DNA of 64,000 bases from contig DLGQ01000039.1 of the NCBI GenBank assembly GCA_002482775.1, forward strand, positions 62,751 to 126,750. Reading direction: 5' to 3'. Origin of the DNA: Flavobacteriales bacterium UBA7690. GTDB lineage: Bacteria; Bacteroidota; Bacteroidia; Flavobacteriales_F; PHOS-HE28. Both the position numbers and the translations under genes were made by a program. The first letter of the stretch is position 1. The number at the start of each line of letters is the position of its first letter. The notes under the pieces are model-generated. The model was not told where the DNA came from, ran no database searches, and saw only the letters and a list, made by a program, of their open reading frames with translations. Positions 55,785-63,625 of the stretch are shown here, in pieces.

Positions 55785-57161
55785 CTACCTCGGCAACGAT
55801 AGGACATGATCCAAGGCATCATCCGCCTTCACCTCGATGTCGGGCTTCACCCCTACCTGATCCAAACGCTGTAGGTCCGCATTGTAATAATCCGCGATGG
55901 GAAGGAACAGGTGGTACTTGCCGCTGACCTGGAACATTGCAGCACTGAGCATGGCTCCCGCCGTGTTCTCGCCCACGATGGTGGCTCTACCCGATCGTTT
56001 CAACGCATCCACGATGGGTTCGCAGGTGCTCGCGGTCTTGTTGCTGGTGAGGATGTACAGGTTCCCTTTGAAGGCATTGGTGTGTGGGTACAACACCAAG
56101 TGCCTGCCTTCCGATGTCTTCAGCGCTTCGATGAACGCTTCAGTGGTCCGCTCTTGCGCGATGGGGAGGTCCTTGAACGCTGCGGCGCTTGGCGGCCTGG
56201 TGACCTTGCTCGCCCACGTGTTCGTTACGAAATAGCCGGCGTCCACCGTGTCCATAGCGAAGCATTCACCGAATGGCAGCGCGCTGTCCAAGCCACCACC
56301 GCCGTTCTTCCGCAGGTCCACGATCAGCGTGCGGAATCCACCCTTCAACAACGTATCGCAAATGGCATCCATCTCTTGCGTCGAGCCACCGAAACTTTGA
56401 ACATCCATGTAGAGCGTAGTGGGGTCGATCACCTTAAGGAACACGTTGCGTTCGCTCGTATCCGCTGCCAGCGATGGCGTCTCTTCCAAAAGCAATAGGT
56501 TCAAATGGCTGAACGGAAGCTCTTGTGAAAGCACACTGAACCCGAAGAAGAACTCCACATCGTCCTTCACACGTTTCGCGATCCGGTCCATCTTCTTATC
56601 GAACGTGTTCCACTCCTTGGTCTTCAGCAGCGCTCGGTCGTAGATGTTCTTCTCGCTGGTCGATCGTAGCGCCGCATAGAGTGCAGCATAGTCCGTCTTC
56701 TGGAACAACCCCGACTTCGCGATGGTGATGGAACCCGTTCGTTCCCCGTTCTTGAACAGCCCACCCTTGATCACCCCTGCCCGCTCCACCGCCTTGATAT
56801 CTGACGTACCGAGCATGGGCATAGTCAAGTTGGCGAACACGCTGTCCCCATCACCAAAGCGCTGGAACCTACCATCGCTTAACGCCAACAGCTTGCCCTT
56901 CTTCGGCAGCTTCTTCATCATTCGGGCCAGCTTGCTCTTCACCGTTCCGAAAACCCTTCGATCCGCGTTCTTGGGTGACTTGGCTGTGAAGTGCGTTGCG
57001 TCCGACCACACAAGATCCAGGTACGTATCCACGGGTCCGAACTCGGTGCCGAAGATGATCTGGCACTGCCACCGCTCGTCAGCCGGTACTTCGCTCTGGG
57101 GAAGTGCCAACAAGGGAAGAAGAAGGAAGGGGATCGAAGCAAGGGATCGCAGCATGCGCAT
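55785..57161 (-). CDS. S41-family peptidase, exported
   Basis: The 458-residue protein has a signal peptide (ending LALPQSE), a long N-terminal domain without PDZ motifs, and a C-terminal S41 protease core: RTLIVDLRKNGGGGLDSA, YILTSNKTASTCEP (catalytic serine in TAST) and IVGENTAGAML. The serine and the ENTAG loop are as in tail-specific/IRBP-like proteases. It probably cleaves proteins in the periplasm. A TACTTTGG box precedes it by 32 bases. Membrane protein 55381 follows in the same direction. Confidence 0.85.
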   Translation of the reverse strand: MRMLRSLASIPFLLLPLLALPQSEVPADERWQCQIIFGTEFGPVDTYLDLVWSDATHFTAKSPKNADRRVFGTVKSKLARMMKKLPKKGKLLALSDGRFQRFGDGDSVFANLTMPMLGTSDIKAVERAGVIKGGLFKNGERTGSITIAKSGLFQKTDYAALYAALRSTSEKNIYDRALLKTKEWNTFDKKMDRIAKRVKDDVEFFFGFSVLSQELPFSHLNLLLLEETPSLAADTSERNVFLKVIDPTTLYMDVQSFGGSTQEMDAICDTLLKGGFRTLIVDLRKNGGGGLDSALPFGECFAMDTVDAGYFVTNTWASKVTRPPSAAAFKDLPIAQERTTEAFIEALKTSEGRHLVLYPHTNAFKGNLYILTSNKTASTCEPIVDALKRSGRATIVGENTAGAMLSAAMFQVSGKYHLFLPIADYYNADLQRLDQVGVKPDIEVKADDALDHVLSLPR

Positions 57162-57185
57162 GTGGGTCGGTTGTCGAACCGTGTG

Positions 57186-57193
57186 CCAAAGTA
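57186..57193 (-). promoter_or_regulatory. Candidate -7 box (TACTTTGG)
   Basis: TAnnTTTG-like with one mismatch, 32 bases before the S41 peptidase ATG at 57161. The octamer is identical to that upstream of the ORF6N gene. Confidence 0.35.
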
Positions 57194-57297
57194 GAGGACA
57201 CGTTATCGTATTCTACTGACATGTCCTTGAATGGGTTTGAGCAAAGCAGGACCCATGGAAATCATGACCCGTCCTGAAATGGGACCCCGACCGGGCC

Positions 57298-58422
57298 TCA
57301 GCCCTTCTTCTTCCCGAACCAGCGCGCGTGCAGCGATGGTTTGCGCGGCGTGCCATCGTCGCTACCGAGCACATAGCCGAAGGGCTTCAGGCCGGGCACA
57401 TGATCGAAGGCCACCTTGAGCACGGCCGTGAGGGGGATGGCCAGGAACATGCCGGGTATGCCCCACAGCGCGCCACCGATCATTACCACGATGATGGACA
57501 CCAACGCGTTCAGCTCCACGCGCGAGGCCACCACGTTGGGCACGATGAAGTTGTTGTCGACGAACTGCACGGCGCTGTAGAGCACCAGCACCCACAAGGC
57601 AGCGCTGGGTTCCATGGTGGCCAGGGCGATCACCATGGGCAGCACGGTGGCGATGATCATACCGATGTACGGGATCAGGTTGAGCACGGCGGCGATAACG
57701 GCCAGCAGCAACGCGTACGGCACACCGATGATGAGCAAGCCGGCGAAATTGAGCACGGTAACGATGCCCGCCTGCAGGATCAGGCCGATGAGGTAGCTCT
57801 GCGCAACGCCCTTCGCACCTTGCAGCATGTGGTGTACGGCACCCAGCTGCGTTGGGCTGAACAACTGATCGATGAAGGTGAGCAGCAACCGCTTGTAGAG
57901 GAGGAAGAGGAAGGTGAACACCGGCAGAAGGAATGCGAAAGCGAACACGCTGCCCATGGTGATCAGGGCGCCGCCCACCAGCTTACCGCCCCGGGTCATG
58001 CTCTCCTTCTTCGCCGTGGCCAGCGCGTCGTCCACGGTCTTGGCATCCAAGTCCGTGCGCGACAATACCCACCCTTGCAGTTTGCCGCCCAGCGCGCCCA
58101 CCTTTTCCTCCAAGCCCGGCAAGCTCGCGCTGAAGTGCGCAGCTTGGGTGATGATGAAGTACGACAGCCCGGTCGCACAGCACATGGCCAGCAGCACAGC
58201 GAGGGCGATGGCCACCACGCGGTTCAGGCCGTGGCGCGTCAGGAAATTCACCAACGGGTTCAGCAGCAGGGCCAGCAGCAGGGCGAAAAGCAAGGGCACC
58301 ACGATGGGCTGCGCCTGCACAAGGCCATAAACCAACGCGACCAGGCCCAGCACGATGAGCGCGAGCTTCTGGTACACCGGTTGGATCACATGCGGATGCG
58401 TGGTCGTGGCGGGTTCGTTCAT
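57298..58422 (-). CDS. AI-2E family transporter (UPF0118/PerM-like)
   Basis: The 374-residue protein has about seven to eight membrane helices, VVPLLFALLLALLLNPLVNFLTR in the N-terminal half, and FVDNNFIVPNVVASRVELNALVSI with IGGALWGIPGMFLAIPLTAVLKV near the end. These are signatures of the AI-2E/PerM family, whose members export autoinducer or exchange ions. Here no quorum genes are nearby, so the substrate is unknown. Start at 58422 fits family length. Confidence 0.9.
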   Translation of the reverse strand: MNEPATTTHPHVIQPVYQKLALIVLGLVALVYGLVQAQPIVVPLLFALLLALLLNPLVNFLTRHGLNRVVAIALAVLLAMCCATGLSYFIITQAAHFSASLPGLEEKVGALGGKLQGWVLSRTDLDAKTVDDALATAKKESMTRGGKLVGGALITMGSVFAFAFLLPVFTFLFLLYKRLLLTFIDQLFSPTQLGAVHHMLQGAKGVAQSYLIGLILQAGIVTVLNFAGLLIIGVPYALLLAVIAAVLNLIPYIGMIIATVLPMVIALATMEPSAALWVLVLYSAVQFVDNNFIVPNVVASRVELNALVSIIVVMIGGALWGIPGMFLAIPLTAVLKVAFDHVPGLKPFGYVLGSDDGTPRKPSLHARWFGKKKG

Positions 58423-58550
58423 GGCGTAAGGCGAGCGGTGATCAACGCTGCCCAGCCAAGGTATCCCGTTATGATCTCCGAAGGGCGCTCGAATGGTCAA
58501 AGCCTACACACCGCCTTCCGTCCTCGGAGACCCCGCCTTCGTGAGAAGCC

Positions 58551-59147
58551 TCATTCCTCCCACCGCACCGCCACCACCATTTCGTTCCGGCGCGCCAGCA
58601 GCTGCCAGGGCGGATCGTAGCCCAGGAAACGCACGGGGCCTATCTGTTCGAGCCCGGCCTCCTTCACCTTCCGCAGGAGCTCCTTCGCGTACTTCTCGAA
58701 CTTCTCGTCACTGGAAAAACCACCGAAACGCAGTACAGCCACCACCTCTTCCGGAACGCGTTGAAGCTTCACGTTCGCGTCGTTCGGTTCGGGCAGGCTG
58801 TCCATGGTAAGGTCCGATGGCATCACGAAGCGCATGCGCGAACTGTCCGCTCCCATCTCCATGTGTACCGGGGCCGTCATGGCGATCTTCTTCCCGCCTT
58901 CGTTGCCGCCGAAGATGTAGCCCGCCAGACTGCGGAAGCCGGAATTGCTGATCTCCTTGTACGTACCCCCTGGCCGCAGCACCGTGGCGGTGAGCGCTTC
59001 GGGATAACGGCGGATATCCATATCCCCGATGGTCTTCAGCACTGCATATGGCTGCTGTGGTGTGCCTTTCGTGCTCATGGTGGTGTAGGTCTGGAACGCG
59101 ATGAACAAGAAGACAAGACCGCCGATGATGTACATGACTTTGCGCAT
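58551..59147 (-). CDS. SOUL-family heme-binding protein
   Basis: The 198-residue protein has an N-terminal membrane anchor (residues 5-22) and a SOUL/HBP domain: YAVLKTIGDMDIRRYPEALTATV, FRSLAGYIFGGNEGGKKIAMTAPV and a C-terminal FLGYDPPWQLLARRNEMVVAVRW. SOUL proteins bind heme or tetrapyrroles loosely and act in heme handling. The bacterial role is not settled. Isolated gene, 404 bases from its downstream neighbour's start on the other side of repeats. Confidence 0.88.
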   Translation of the reverse strand: MRKVMYIIGGLVFLFIAFQTYTTMSTKGTPQQPYAVLKTIGDMDIRRYPEALTATVLRPGGTYKEISNSGFRSLAGYIFGGNEGGKKIAMTAPVHMEMGADSSRMRFVMPSDLTMDSLPEPNDANVKLQRVPEEVVAVLRFGGFSSDEKFEKYAKELLRKVKEAGLEQIGPVRFLGYDPPWQLLARRNEMVVAVRWEE

Positions 59148-59296
59148 GAATGAAGCTGTACAGAGGTAACACCTGGGACAGGGAAATGGTGCGATGCAAC
59201 AGCACGATCAGGTCATGCGCTCCTCCCACAAGGTGAACGAACATCCGCGAGCAGCGGACAGAGGGCGGTGGCGGTCTAAGGAACCATAGGGGTCAT

Positions 59297-59332
59297 CCGC
59301 TTATCGCTTCGCAAAAGCCTCGCGAGCAGCGG
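59297..59332. repeat. Dispersed intergenic hairpin repeat, copy A
   Basis: Copy of a family with the core ATCGCTTCGC-x-AGGCCTCGCGAGCAGCGG; other copies are at 61638, 62677 and 63499. This one lacks the CCCGCT-GTTC-AGCGGG hairpin tail. A related fragment (GCGAGCAGCGGACAGAG) lies just left at 59248-59262. Confidence 0.6.
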
Positions 59333-59359
59333 CACAGGAAAGAGACTCGCACTTGGCCT

Positions 59360-59923
59360 CTACTTCCCTCCCTCCTCACCCCCCATCATCCCCAGCTGCT
59401 CCATCATCTTGAACTCCTCCATATAGCCCCAGTGCTCCACCACTTTCCCGTTCTCGAAGCGAAGCACATCCACCGTATGCACATCGATGGGCTTGTTCGT
59501 AGCGGGCATGCCTTCGCCCATAGGACCGGTGTTCACGCCCTTCCAGCGGTAATGCGCCACCACACGATCGCCATCCGCGATCAGGTGTAGGTCCTCGGTC
59601 TTGTTGTCGGTGAAGGCCCCGGAGGACTTGGCGATCATGTCCTTCAGCTGCTGGATGCCCGTGGTAGTGACACCCGGCATGGGGATGTTAGACTTGAAAT
59701 TCTCCGCCACGATCTCCTCGATGCCGTCCGTCTTCCCCGAGAACCACAGGTCGAGGAAGCGCTGGGTGGTCTGCTTCATCTGTTCCACCTCCGCTTGCTT
59801 CACACTGTCGGCCGACATCATGGCTTTGTGCTCGGCCATCATCGTGTCGTGCTCGGGGTTGGGTCCTCCGCAAGAACACAGGAATGCTGCTAGGGGTAGG
59901 GCAAGTACGAGTGGGTTCTTCAT
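59360..59923 (-). CDS. SnoaL/ester cyclase-like lipoprotein
   Basis: The 187-residue protein has a signal ending FLCSC, read as a lipobox with lipidated Cys18, a short coiled segment with repeated methionine (residues 27-50) and a SnoaL/NTF2 fold: TQRFLDLWFSGKTDGIEEIVAENF and VVAHYRWKGVNTG. Ester cyclase or polyketide cyclase names come from distant homologues, so an enzymatic role is uncertain. A TACATTCG box at 59943-59950 is a promoter candidate. Confidence 0.8.
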   Translation of the reverse strand: MKNPLVLALPLAAFLCSCGGPNPEHDTMMAEHKAMMSADSVKQAEVEQMKQTTQRFLDLWFSGKTDGIEEIVAENFKSNIPMPGVTTTGIQQLKDMIAKSSGAFTDNKTEDLHLIADGDRVVAHYRWKGVNTGPMGEGMPATNKPIDVHTVDVLRFENGKVVEHWGYMEEFKMMEQLGMMGGEEGGK

Positions 59924-60012
59924 GCGAATTCAAGTTGGAAATCGAATGTAAGGAAGGGTAGCGGGCCTGGTAGCAAGCAGGAGAAGAAAAGTGATGACTG
60001 CTGCGCACCGCA

Positions 60013-60068
60013 GGGCCGTCGACTCAAGAGCAGCGAACAGAGCCGACGGAGCATTCGGAAGGACACCC
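60013..60068. repeat. Imperfect direct repeat, left copy
   Basis: About 55 bases beginning GGGCCGTC and containing ACTCAAGAGCAGC and GGAAGGACA. It matches 60702-60756 at roughly four in five positions. The pair flanks the dihydrofolate-reductase-like gene. Confidence 0.55.
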
Positions 60069-60094
60069 GGCTATAGGCCGCACTCAGCAAGCGA

Positions 60095-60643
60095 TCACGC
60101 GGTCCGGCGCCGCACATACTCGCTCTGTACGAGCCCGCCGGGCAAGCTGCGGCTCGCCACCAGCTTCATCGGGATGTCGCGGTCCAGCGCCCCGAACAGG
60201 CGAACACCCTGCCCGATAAGCACCGGCACATGGGTCACGATCAAGCGGTCGATGAATCCCGCACGCAGGAAGCGCTGCACCGTGGCCCCGCCATCGATGT
60301 ACAGGTTGCGGAAGCCGCGCGCGGCTAGCTGCGCCACCACTTCCTCCGGTGTCGCGTTCAACAGTTCCACATCGCCACCACGGTCAAGCGCAGGCGATAG
60401 GTCGACGGCCGTGCTACTGAGCACGATGACCTTTTTCGCATACGGCCAAGCGTCAAAACCCATCACCACCTCGAAGGTCCTCCGGCCCATCACCAGCGCG
60501 TCGATGCCGGCCATGAAGGCCTCGTATCCGTGGTCCCCCATCTCGGCCGTGCCATCCCCTTCCAAGAAGTCCAACGCGCCATCGGGACGTGCTATGAAAC
60601 CATCGATACTGATGCCGCAGAAGACGGAACAGGTGGAGCGCAT
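60095..60643 (-). CDS. RibD/dihydrofolate reductase-like protein
   Basis: The 182-residue protein has the RibD C-terminal (DHFR-like) pattern: SVFCGISIDGFIARPDGALDFL, IDALVMGRRTFEVVMGF and FRNLYIDGGATVQRFLRAG with the NADPH loop. Members reduce pteridine- or pyrimidine-like substrates; a role as a stress or antifolate enzyme is possible but unproven. The gene stands alone, flanked by imperfect direct repeats, which suggests it was moved as a cassette. Confidence 0.88.
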   Translation of the reverse strand: MRSTCSVFCGISIDGFIARPDGALDFLEGDGTAEMGDHGYEAFMAGIDALVMGRRTFEVVMGFDAWPYAKKVIVLSSTAVDLSPALDRGGDVELLNATPEEVVAQLAARGFRNLYIDGGATVQRFLRAGFIDRLIVTHVPVLIGQGVRLFGALDRDIPMKLVASRSLPGGLVQSEYVRRRTA

Positions 60644-60701
60644 GGTGCGAAATTATCCCACCGGCACCGAAGGCCATGCGGTCGAAATGGCGGTGCCCGA
60701 T

Positions 60702-60756
60702 GGGCCGTCTACTCAAGAGCAGCAGACAGACCCGGCAGAGTTCTGGAAGGACATCA
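60702..60756. repeat. Imperfect direct repeat, right copy
   Basis: Right-hand match of the repeat at 60013-60068. The shared segments are GGGCCGTC, ACTCAAGAGCAGC and TGGAAGGACAT/TCGGAAGGACAC. Confidence 0.55.
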
Positions 60757-60797
60757 TGAGGTGGCCAAGAATGTGATCCGCGCCGATCGCCTCTTCC

Positions 60798-61544
60798 CTA
60801 CCTCCCGGCCGATAGACCCGTCCATTGCCGCATCAACTCCAAGACCTGTTGGTCCCTTTGTGCCAACTCCGGCCGCTGCTGCCCTTGTCGGCGGATCTCG
60901 GCCTCCACATCCAGCAGCATGCGTTGCCGTTGCCCGGCTGAGAAGTGATCGAAGTAGCGCTTCATGTCCAAGGACTCGTCCAGCGCTTGTTGGTCCGCAC
61001 CGAGGCACCCTTGGTCCAGGAACGTGGTGAAGTAGGTCAACCGCTCGCTGGGGTCCCAAACGCCGGTCGCATTGCCGTGGAACATGGACCCGAAGACCTC
61101 CGTGGTGCCATCGGCAAGCTGCTTCACGCCTTGCATGGTAGGCGTGTGGTTCACAGAGAAGAAATCGAACAGACGCTGGAGGGGATCCTTGCTTTTGTTG
61201 AAGCGCTTCAAATAGCGCTCGAAGAAGTGCGCGCTGAAGTAGATATCCGCATCGCTGCCGAGCAGATCCACCCGCACGGCACGCAGCCGCTTATCGCGAC
61301 CATGATACCGGACCAGGCCGGCCATTTGCGTGCTCCGTTTGGTGCGGATCAACACCAGGATCCACTCGTTGCCGCGCGGCGAACGCCAGGTGATGGCCTG
61401 CTCAATGCGATCGACGCCCTTGGGCGAGACACGAAACTCACGCTCCATGCGCTTGCCTAATGGCTTCAACTTGTTCACCAAGGCGCGCAGGTCCTTCCGC
61501 GCGTCATCGGCGACTTCCTTGGGTGACATCGAACGTACGACCAT
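60798..61544 (-). CDS. Hypothetical protein of unknown family
   Basis: This 248-residue protein has a basic N-terminus (RKDLRALVNKLKPLGKRMEREFRV), VRVDLLGSDADIYFSAHFFERYLKRFN and an acidic-helical C-terminus. I do not recognise a family. The long in-frame 5' extension to 61631 contains no conserved sequence and runs up to the repeat copy at 61638. Start at 61544 (MVVRSMSPKE) or 61529 are both plausible. Surrounded by repeats, so accessory DNA. Confidence 0.6.
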   Translation of the reverse strand: MVVRSMSPKEVADDARKDLRALVNKLKPLGKRMEREFRVSPKGVDRIEQAITWRSPRGNEWILVLIRTKRSTQMAGLVRYHGRDKRLRAVRVDLLGSDADIYFSAHFFERYLKRFNKSKDPLQRLFDFFSVNHTPTMQGVKQLADGTTEVFGSMFHGNATGVWDPSERLTYFTTFLDQGCLGADQQALDESLDMKRYFDHFSAGQRQRMLLDVEAEIRRQGQQRPELAQRDQQVLELMRQWTGLSAGR

Positions 61545-61637
61545 GGCATACGGGGTTTGTATGCCGCTTGTACGGGTGCGAGCTGGTGGGGTTACTCCTA
61601 ATATTGGCACGCTTGCGGCTTCGATCCGCATGGTCGT

Positions 61638-61699
61638 CCGCTATCGCTTCGCCAGGCCCCGCGAGCATCGGAAATCCCGCTGTTCAGCGGGACCGGTGG
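61638..61699. repeat. Dispersed intergenic hairpin repeat, copy B
   Basis: Fullest copy of the family: CTATCGCTTCGCCAGGCCC then CGCGAGCA, followed by the CCCGCT-GTTC-AGCGGG hairpin and GACCGG. Copies D (63499) and B share the hairpin tail base for base. Confidence 0.65.
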
Positions 61700-61713
61700 T
61701 GGTATAGGAGGAC

Positions 61714-61763
61714 ACCATGCGGCGGTCTAAACCGGGGAGGGGAGGTGACCATGCGGTGGTCTA
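61714..61763. repeat. Tandem short repeat
   Basis: Two 16-base copies of ACCATGCGG-C/T-GGTCTA (61714-61729 and 61748-61763), one mismatch apart and 34 bases in register. The second overlaps the stop codon of the LuxR-type gene. Confidence 0.55.
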
Positions 61764-62183
61764 GATGTGCCTCCTCACCCAAGGATCGAAACCAGTGGTG
61801 GGGGAATCATCGCTCGCAGGATCATCGGCCGTCCTGATCAGCTGCTTCTTGAATGCCCAGTGCCTCAGTTGCGCGCTGGTCCGCACGTTGAAGTTCCTCC
61901 CCAAATGAGTGAAGTAGGCCAGAACGGTACGCTCCTGCAATCCCAATGCGTGTCTGATCTCTTCATCCGTTAGCTCCGGATGTTGGCATACGTACTGAAC
62001 GAAAACCCATTCGCGTGGTGTGATCCGGGCGAGGATATGTTCCCGCGTACCCAATTCCGGGTCCTCGTTGGCCCCATACAGCGCATTGTAGACCTTGGGC
62101 CCATGGTTGAAACGCGCCAAGGCAAGCGATGACGGCGCGCTACCGTAGCCGAGACAAATGGAACGTTCCTGTTCATCAGCCAT
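61761..62183 (-). CDS. LuxR-type helix-turn-helix protein without a receiver domain
   Basis: The 140-residue protein has a C-terminal HTH (about 70-112): LTDEEIRHALGLQERTVLAYFTHLGRNF, the GerE/LuxR-like recognition helix pattern. The N-terminal 60 residues show no receiver or ligand-binding fold, so this may be a stand-alone DNA-binding regulator. In-frame ATG at 62195 adds four residues. It is isolated beside repeats, with no operon partner; its target is unknown. Confidence 0.72.
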   Translation of the reverse strand: MADEQERSICLGYGSAPSSLALARFNHGPKVYNALYGANEDPELGTREHILARITPREWVFVQYVCQHPELTDEEIRHALGLQERTVLAYFTHLGRNFNVRTSAQLRHWAFKKQLIRTADDPASDDSPTTGFDPWVRRHI

Positions 62184-62776
62184 ACTCCCATCCATTCGGC
62201 CCGGGAGAAGGCGCATTGAACGATACCAAATTGGATCAAATACACCTGATCGGGACCAGCAGGTAGCATTGGTTACGAACCGGACCGAGTTGATCAACAA
62301 CGCTCGTGGAAACCACTCCGAACCGCTCTACATGAAGAAGAGGGTATTTGCACTCGCGAACCGCAAGCCCTTTCTTCTCGCAAACGTTCCCATCAAAAAC
62401 GAAACCGCCGGCCGGGGAATGCATCCTGCAACGCACTTGACCGCATCCTTCAGTGTCCTGCGAGATCCCAGCGATGCGACCAAAGGCCACTCCGTAAGCT
62501 ACCGCCGCCAAAGCCCGCGGAACAACAGCATACATGGCAGATGCATGCCAGGCGCTGGTTCATCGCGCACGATCGTATCGTGCATCGCACCTAGGCGACG
62601 CGCGGCAGGACCCAGAGAAGATGGTGTGGTGAGCACGGCTACGGGCCGCAGGCTTGCCTTCCGGAGGCAGGGTCGCCCGCTCAGCGCTTCGCTAGGCCTC
62701 GCGAGCAGCAGGAACCGGATGGGAGAACAACCCGTGGCAGCCTATGATCCTCGGACATTCCAACGCTGCGTGCACC
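62184..62776. other. Hairpin-rich intergenic stretch, 593 bases
   Basis: No convincing gene is seen; in-frame runs exist on both strands but lack conserved sequence. Hairpins: GCACGAT/ATCGTGC (62567-62583), TGGCA/TGCCA near 62535 and TGCCT/AGGCA near 62658. A repeat copy lies at 62677. AT-richer segments near 62220-62420 may be promoter-bearing. I see no RNA gene that I can name. Confidence 0.4.
62677..62717. repeat. Dispersed intergenic hairpin repeat, copy C
   Basis: CCGCTCAGCGCTTCGCTAG then GCCTCGCGAGCAGCAGG, the first half of the family core, without the GTTC hairpin tail. Confidence 0.55.
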
Positions 62777-63457
62777 TCAATACAGCGGAACGATACGGCC
62801 ATTCTCAATGCGGCCTTTGAAGCGGATGGTGTCGCCCACTTGGAAGAGCACCTCTTCGAGCATGATGTCACGATGGCCACCACGCCCGTTGCCGATGACG
62901 TAGCTGTCCACCATGCCGGAGCGACCTTGCAGGGCCTTCACGGCGCGTATATCGTCGGCATATTCCTGATCGAAGAGCGTGGAGACGTGGTTGCTTCGGA
63001 ACCTCCCGCCAAGCTTGCCGCTGTGATCGCCCGGCGTCCACATGAGCGTGATGGAATCGGGGAGAGCGGTGTAGCTGACATCCCCGATGGAAACCACCAG
63101 GCCGGGTGCTCCCATGAAGATGACATCGTCATCATGATCGTAACGTGGTCCGCTGCTGGGGCCGCTGCTGCGTCCACCGGTCGGTCCGCTCATGTCCATC
63201 AGCAGGGCTTGGGTCAAGGCGTAGGCCGCTACGTCCGCGTGGGAGAAGGGCGCACGCACCGTGCCTGCGGAGACCACGATGGCCTGCAGTTCGGGCAAGG
63301 CTTTGATGCGTTCCACCTCGTTGTACCGCTCCGCCTGCATCCGCTCGATGCCCACCACATCCCGGTTGAACTTGCTTACGAGGGCATAGATGCCGAGACC
63401 AGCGACCAGCAGAATGAACACACCCGAAATGAGCAGGATCTTGAAGGCTCGACGCAT
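62777..63457 (-). CDS. Hypothetical single-pass membrane protein
   Basis: The 226-residue protein has one N-terminal transmembrane helix (about residues 7-26) and a soluble outer part with a G/S-rich segment (GPTGGRSSGPSSGPRYDHDDD) near the middle. No family is recognised. Start at 63457 is supported by a TACTTTCG box 12 bases upstream and by the repeat copy D that overlaps the longer frame to 63505. Confidence 0.65.
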   Translation of the reverse strand: MRRAFKILLISGVFILLVAGLGIYALVSKFNRDVVGIERMQAERYNEVERIKALPELQAIVVSAGTVRAPFSHADVAAYALTQALLMDMSGPTGGRSSGPSSGPRYDHDDDVIFMGAPGLVVSIGDVSYTALPDSITLMWTPGDHSGKLGGRFRSNHVSTLFDQEYADDIRAVKALQGRSGMVDSYVIGNGRGGHRDIMLEEVLFQVGDTIRFKGRIENGRIVPLY

Positions 63458-63461
63458 GGGA

Positions 63462-63469
63462 CGAAAGTA
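63462..63469 (-). promoter_or_regulatory. Candidate -7 box (TACTTTCG)
   Basis: One mismatch to TAnnTTTG, 12 bases ahead of the ATG at 63457, the same spacing as the ACP box at 468. Confidence 0.35.
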
Positions 63470-63498
63470 GAACAGTGCATGGCGAGGCGCAGGGTTTT

Positions 63499-63557
63499 CG
63501 CTCATCGCTTCTCAAGGTCTCGCGTGTAGCGGACATCCCGCTGTTCAGCGGGACCGG
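63499..63557. repeat. Dispersed intergenic hairpin repeat, copy D
   Basis: CGCTCATCGCTTCTCAAGG, then CTCGCGTGTAGCGGACAT and the CCCGCT-GTTC-AGCGGG hairpin with GACCGG. It is closest to copy B. Confidence 0.6.
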
Positions 63558-63580
63558 CGGAGGTTTGGGGGGAAACACCT

Positions 63581-63613
63581 GATCTTGAGGTCACAAATTG
63601 TGACCTCAAGATC
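63581..63613. promoter_or_regulatory. Perfect 33-base palindrome, putative operator O1
   Basis: Sixteen-base arms (left arm GATCTTGAGGTCACAA) around a single central A. It ends immediately before a TACTTTGG promoter-like box and 12 bases before the ORF6N ATG, where a repressor would block transcription. The central 27 bases recur exactly inside the gene. Confidence 0.85.
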
Positions 63614-63621
63614 TACTTTGG
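63614..63621 (+). promoter_or_regulatory. Candidate -7 box (TACTTTGG)
   Basis: One mismatch to TAnnTTTG, directly abutting the palindrome and 12 bases before the ORF6N start. The same octamer precedes the S41 peptidase gene. Confidence 0.4.
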
Positions 63622-63625
63622 TGCC

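Noticed and set aside
57328..58620. 430-codon open frame antisense to the AI-2E transporter
   Set aside because: Low-complexity H/Q/R-rich product without family features; the membrane protein on the other strand is well supported.
60798..61631. Longer start of the hypothetical protein up to 61631
   Set aside because: The extra residues have no conserved look and reach into the edge of the repeat copy at 61638; ATG at 61544 is a better start.
62158..62820. 220-codon plus-strand frame in the gene-poor stretch
   Set aside because: Arg/Ser-rich with no hydrophobic core and running into both neighbours; crosses a repeat copy and three hairpins.
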